Shown here one piece after another: positions 13,503-16,757 of a stretch of 16,757 bases of DNA; the stretch's first letter is position 1; every line of letters starts with the position of its first letter. A program made the position numbers and the translations under genes. The stretch spans positions 1-16,757 of the forward strand of contig JAOUFZ010000013.1 of assembly GCA_029857995.1 (NCBI GenBank), given 5' to 3'. The notes beneath the pieces were generated by a model that ran no database searches, was not told where the DNA came from, and saw only the letters and a list, made by a program, of their open reading frames with translations. This DNA is from Dehalococcoidia bacterium. Its GTDB lineage: Bacteria > Chloroflexota > Dehalococcoidia > GIF9 > AB-539-J10.

Positions 13503-14303
13503 ATGAAACTTGCCGTTAGTGGTAAAGGAGGGGTAGGCAAAACAATGTTAGCATCCCTCCTTTCTAGCGTCTTTGCTCAGTCTGGTTTTTCTGTTCTGGC
13601 CATAGATGCCGACCCCAATGCTACTCTGGCAATTGCCCTCAGTTTTCCTCACCCCGAGAAGATAACCCCTATATCTGAGATGGCAGACCTGATTGAAGAA
13701 AGGACAGGGGCGCGTCCTGGCCAGGCAGCATCTTACTTCAAATTAAATCCCAGGGTTGATGATATACCGGAGAAGTATTGGGTGGAGCATAATGGGATCA
13801 AACTAATGGTGATGGGGCGGTTAAAGAAGGGTGGTAGCGGTTGTTATTGCCCCGAAAACGCCTTGCTGGAAGCTTTGATTGCCCACATACTCTTGCGCCG
13901 AAATGAACTAGTTATAATAGATATGGAGGCCGGTGTCGAGCACTTGGGACGGGCGACAGCGAGAGCTGTGGACAAGATGATCATTGTAGTGGAGCCGGGT
14001 AAAGGAAGTATTGAAACAGCCCGCAGAATAAGAGAACTGGCAAAGGACATAGGGGTGAAGAACATCGCCGTAGTCGCTAACAAAATTCGCGGTGAACAGG
14101 ACAGAAATTTTCTTATTTCCGCCATGTCGGATTTTGAATTTCTGGGTTTTATTCCCTACGATCAGAGTATAATAGAGGCTGGCCTAGGCAATGTCCCTCT
14201 CAGCAATTCCAGTCCAGCGGTCATCAGTATAGTGCAGGATATCGCAGCACGCCTTGGTGCTGTTAAGCCGGACCTTATCGGTGAACCGATGAGTAAAGGA
14301 TAA
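13503..14303 (+). CDS. cooC: CooC-like nickel-insertion ATPase for CO dehydrogenase
   Basis: This 266-residue MinD/CooC-type P-loop ATPase begins MKLAVSGKGGVGKT, a deviant Walker A with the signature lysine (Lys8) and Lys13. IDADPNA (35-41) is the switch motif and IIDMEAGVEHLGR the Walker B/CooC-type motif. A CxC pair (Cys114 and Cys116 in GCYCPEN) matches the metal-binding pair at the dimer interface of CooC, which delivers nickel to the active-site cluster of CO dehydrogenase. I choose the ATG at 13503 because the family starts there; the in-frame TTG/ATG codons at 13470 and 13473 lie upstream of the predicted promoter -10. It heads an operon with two folD genes and fhs, which places it in the Wood-Ljungdahl pathway. 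No CO dehydrogenase gene is in the window. A related accessory role (AcsF-like, for acetyl-CoA synthase) is possible. Confidence 0.9.
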   Translation: MKLAVSGKGGVGKTMLASLLSSVFAQSGFSVLAIDADPNATLAIALSFPHPEKITPISEMADLIEERTGARPGQAASYFKLNPRVDDIPEKYWVEHNGIKLMVMGRLKKGGSGCYCPENALLEALIAHILLRRNELVIIDMEAGVEHLGRATARAVDKMIIVVEPGKGSIETARRIRELAKDIGVKNIAVVANKIRGEQDRNFLISAMSDFEFLGFIPYDQSIIEAGLGNVPLSNSSPAVISIVQDIAARLGAVKPDLIGEPMSKG

Positions 14304-14318
14304 AGAAAGGAGGTTGAA

Positions 14319-15203
14319 ATGCCAGCAGAGATAATAGACGGAAGGAAAATCGCGGACGACATTCGTGGGGAGTTAAAGCAAAGGGTAGAGAAATTGAAGG
14401 GAAAAGGGGTGACTCCGAAGCTTGTGGCCATTCTGGTTGGGGAAGACCCTGCTGCCTTGTCTTATCTTCGTGGCATTGCCAAGGGCTGCGAAGCCGTGGG
14501 AATACTAACCGATACGGTTAAACTCCCGGCAAACGCCCCTCAGGAGGAACTAGAGAGAACAATTGGAGAGCTCAATAAGGACCCCAAATGCCACGGCATT
14601 ATCCTTCAGCTGCCCTTGCCCAAGCATCTTAATACGCTTAGGGCGGAGAGCGCCATCTCTCCTGACAAGGATGTTGACGGCACCAACCCGGTAAACGCCG
14701 GCAAATTGCTGCTGGGTGAGGAGACATTCTTCCCCTCAACTCCCTATGGGGTTCAGGAACTGCTGGTTCGCAGTGGACATAGCCCCGAGGGCAAACATGT
14801 GGTTATCTGTGGCCGGAGCAACATAGTAGGCAAGCCGTTGATGGGTATTCTGGTCCAAAAGCAGAAGGGTGCTAATGCCACTGTAACTGTCTGCCACACT
14901 GGAACCAAGGATCTTGCCTCTATTGCCAGGCAAGCAGATATTCTGGTGGCAGCTATGGGGAAAGCTAAGGCTATTACCGCGGATATGGTGAAAATGGGGG
15001 CGATAGTGGTGGATGTAGGAGTGAACCAGATAGAGGACCCAGCAAATCCAGGAAAATTCAGGCTGGCGGGAGATGTGGACTTCGAGGCAGTGAAGGAGAA
15101 GGCAGGGGCGATAACTCCTGTCCCCGGTGGCACTGGTCCGGTGACTTCAGCACTGCTGGTGGCTAATACCGTAAAAGCCGCTGAGAAGATGTCTGGTCCG
15201 TGA
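14319..15203 (+). CDS. folD: FolD-like methylene-THF dehydrogenase lacking the cyclohydrolase lysine
   Basis: This 294-residue FolD homologue is cytosolic. FolD normally oxidises 5,10-methylene-THF with NADP and interconverts methenyl- and 10-formyl-THF. Here GIILQLPLP (93-101), DKDVDG (116-121), the NADP loop VVICGRSNIVGKP (161-173), VVDVGVNQ (230-237) and ITPVPGGTGP (265-274) are all present. The active-site YxxxK motif is broken: Tyr49 is kept, but the lysine (Lys54 in E. coli), which is needed for cyclohydrolase activity, is Ile53 (ATT at 14475-14477). The usual F-H after DVDG is also T-N. I infer a dehydrogenase that has lost cyclohydrolase function. The ATG follows AAAGGAGG and comes 15 bases after the cooC stop. 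A close paralogue follows directly. Confidence 0.93.
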   Translation: MPAEIIDGRKIADDIRGELKQRVEKLKGKGVTPKLVAILVGEDPAALSYLRGIAKGCEAVGILTDTVKLPANAPQEELERTIGELNKDPKCHGIILQLPLPKHLNTLRAESAISPDKDVDGTNPVNAGKLLLGEETFFPSTPYGVQELLVRSGHSPEGKHVVICGRSNIVGKPLMGILVQKQKGANATVTVCHTGTKDLASIARQADILVAAMGKAKAITADMVKMGAIVVDVGVNQIEDPANPGKFRLAGDVDFEAVKEKAGAITPVPGGTGPVTSALLVANTVKAAEKMSGP

Positions 15204-15231
15204 GCCCAAAAGCCTTTTGCGAGGTGATGAT

Positions 15232-16122
15232 ATGCCAGGTACTATACTTGATGGGAAGAAATTATCGGCGGAAATAAGGGAGGAGCTGAAAGGAAGGGTA
15301 GCCAAGCTTAAGGAGAAGGGAATAACCCCCGGGATTGCCGGCATCCTTGTTGGCGAAGACCCGGGCTCGGCGTCTTATATCGGGCTTAAAGAGAAGGCAA
15401 GCGAGGAGCTGGGCATCAGTTCAAGGATGGTGAGATTGCCCCAGAATACCAAACAAGAGGATTTGCTCAAGGAAATTGAACACCTCAATGAGGACCCCAT
15501 GATCCACGGCATTTTTATTCAGCTTCCCCTTCCCGGGCATCTAGATGAAAACAAAGCATTGAATGCTGTTCTTCCCGAGAAAGACGTGGACGGATTTCAC
15601 CCCGTGAATGTGGGCAAGGCCTGGATGGGGCAAGAATCATTTCTTCCGGCAACGCCGACTGGTATCTGGGAGATGCTGGTTCGGTATCGATATAGCGATC
15701 TCAAAGACAAGGAAGTTGTGATTGTGAATGTGGATAGTCTTGTGGGGAAACCTTTGGCCTCGATATTGGCTCAAGAGAAAGTAGGGGCTAATGTGACTCT
15801 CTGCCAGCCCTCCACGCCGAATCTATCTTCGTATACTCGTCGAGCTGATGTGGTGGTGGTTTCCGTAAATAAGCCGAAGTTTCTCATTGCCGACATGGTG
15901 AAGCAGGGCGTGATCGCCATAGACTTCGGTTCTAATTGGATTGATGACCCAGCAAGCAAAACAGGCAAAAGGACTGTGGGGGACATAGATTTCGAACCTG
16001 TAAAGGAGAAGGCTGAGGCGATTACTCCTGTCCCCGGTGGGCTTGGGCCCATGACTGTTACCATGCTTCTGGTCAACACTGTAGTAGCAGCTGAGCGCAG
16101 AGCTGAGCGTATGAGAAAATAA
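15232..16122 (+). CDS. folD: FolD-like methenyl-THF cyclohydrolase with degenerate NADP site
   Basis: This 296-residue FolD paralogue of the preceding gene is identical to it at 29 of the first 50 residues. It keeps the cyclohydrolase motif Tyr49-x-x-x-Lys53 (SYIGLKEK), GIFIQLPLP (93-101) with Gln98, EKDVDGFHPVN with Asp120, and TPVPGGLGPMT. The dinucleotide-binding loop is altered: the usual GRSxxVGKP reads NVDSLVGKP (166-174), so the first glycine, the arginine and the serine are Asn166, Val167 and Asp168. AVGKP has become SVNKP, and DVGINR has become DFGSNW. Loss of the phosphate-binding arginine and serine, with a negative charge added, argues against NADP binding. I infer a dedicated cyclohydrolase or a partner subunit of the first FolD. 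The ATG at 15232 has GAGGTG five bases upstream; the upstream in-frame TTG at 15217 overlaps that site and is rejected. Confidence 0.92.
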   Translation: MPGTILDGKKLSAEIREELKGRVAKLKEKGITPGIAGILVGEDPGSASYIGLKEKASEELGISSRMVRLPQNTKQEDLLKEIEHLNEDPMIHGIFIQLPLPGHLDENKALNAVLPEKDVDGFHPVNVGKAWMGQESFLPATPTGIWEMLVRYRYSDLKDKEVVIVNVDSLVGKPLASILAQEKVGANVTLCQPSTPNLSSYTRRADVVVVSVNKPKFLIADMVKQGVIAIDFGSNWIDDPASKTGKRTVGDIDFEPVKEKAEAITPVPGGLGPMTVTMLLVNTVVAAERRAERMRK

Positions 16123-16156
16123 TATTATAGAAAGGAGATAAGAAAGGAGAACATCA

Positions 16157-16757
16157 ATGGCTTACGATGCGACAAAAATGAAGGACTGGCAGATATCCGA
16201 AGCTGCCGAAGAAAACATGCCCACGCCCGATGAGTGGCGGGAAAGACTGAACCTGCAGAAGGATGAGATTATTCCTTTTGGCAAACTATGCAGGCTCGAT
16301 TTCATGAAGATCATCGAGCGCCTCAAGAAAAAGCCGGATGGCAAGTATATTGAGGTAACTGCTATAACTCCCACACCACTGGGCGAGGGCAAAACAACCA
16401 CCCTGATGGGCATCCTGGAAGGTCTAGGCAAGCGAAAAAAGAACGTAGGCGGGTGTATACGCCAGCCCTCCGGCGGCCCCACCATGAATATCAAGGGAAC
16501 CGCTGCCGGCGGTGGCAATGCACTGCTTATTCCCATGACCGAATTTTCTATGGGTCTTACCGGCGACATTAACGACATAATGAATGCCCACAACCTGGCT
16601 ATGGTGGCGCTTACTGCCAGGATGCAGCACGAACGTAACTACAGCGATGAGGAACTGTCAAAGCGGAAGCTCCGCCGACTGAATGTTGACCCCACCAGAG
16701 TGGAGATGGGCTGGATCATGGACTTCTGTGCCCAGAGCCTGAGAAACATCGTCATCG
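16157..16757 (+). CDS. fhs: Formate--tetrahydrofolate ligase, N-terminal 200 residues (truncated by window edge)
   Basis: This enzyme makes 10-formyl-THF from formate, THF and ATP, the entry of formate into the methyl branch of the Wood-Ljungdahl pathway. The P-loop [14 protein letters not shown] (69-82) is clear, followed by [14 protein letters not shown] (101-114), the glycine-rich AAGGGN (116-121) and [22 protein letters not shown] (134-155). The ATG follows AAAGGAG with a 7-nt gap and begins 34 bases after the second folD, so it belongs to the same operon. The glycine-rich signature [11 protein letters not shown] differs at several places from the common G-x-K-G-G-A-A-G-G-G-Y, and the N terminus has an extra stretch before the P-loop, so this is a divergent member. 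The C-terminal two thirds lie outside the window. Confidence 0.95.
   Translation, partial: MAYDATKMKDWQISEAAEENMPTPDEWRERLNLQKDEIIPFGKLCRLDFMKIIERLKKKPDGKYIEVTAITPTPLGEGKTTTLMGILEGLGKRKKNVGGCIRQPSGGPTMNIKGTAAGGGNALLIPMTEFSMGLTGDINDIMNAHNLAMVALTARMQHERNYSDEELSKRKLRRLNVDPTRVEMGWIMDFCAQSLRNIVI

Noticed and set aside
14319..15203. First folD as a pseudogene because it lacks the active-site lysine
   Set aside because: The frame is intact, the length is normal, the NADP motif is conserved and the ribosome site is strong; specialised function is more likely than decay.

Overview
The window looks like chromosomal DNA from an anaerobic Chloroflexota bacterium, most likely of class Dehalococcoidia. 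Four things point there: a 23S rRNA gene that starts from its own promoter with no 16S gene beside it; a one-carbon/Wood-Ljungdahl cluster (cooC, two folD paralogues, fhs); a neighbourhood of rplU, rpmA, rpmE and a DUF1385 gene; and a short REP-like repeat in intergenic and gene-end positions. The assignment is an inference from gene content and not a database match.

Layout, left to right. Positions 1-455 hold the 5' part of the 23S rRNA gene (minus strand), driven by a consensus promoter at 529-557. Positions 570-6200 form an accessory region: a decayed MarR-family regulator (841-1173), a large secreted, membrane-anchored SBBP beta-propeller protein (1465-4455, plus), and two intact MarR paralogues (4689-5276 and 5480-6037, minus). 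Non-coding flanks shared by the decayed copy and the third copy show that the regulators spread by duplication.

Positions 6257-10467 are a minus-strand pantothenate operon. In transcription order it runs: promoter, structured leader ending in a strong terminator hairpin, P1-family peptidase, Rossmann/DUF2520 protein, panD, panB, panC. No classical panE is present, so the DUF2520 protein is the natural candidate for ketopantoate reductase. The leader carries a segment complementary to the terminator arm, as in an attenuator or riboswitch. The 3' ends of panB and panD run through repeat elements, which lengthens both proteins.

Positions 10456-12417 (minus) carry rplU, rpmA, rpmE and a DUF1385 membrane protein. 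rplU appears to start with a rare ATT codon. A LOG-family gene (12544-13227, minus) is divergent from the last cluster. That cluster, 13460-16757 (plus), is cooC, folD-A, folD-B and the start of fhs: nickel-enzyme maturation plus the folate steps of the methyl branch of the Wood-Ljungdahl pathway.

The most interesting observation is the folD pair. The first protein keeps the NADP-binding motif but has Ile where the cyclohydrolase lysine should be. The second keeps the lysine but has lost the NADP-binding motif. Together they look like a bifunctional enzyme split into two complementary single-function subunits.
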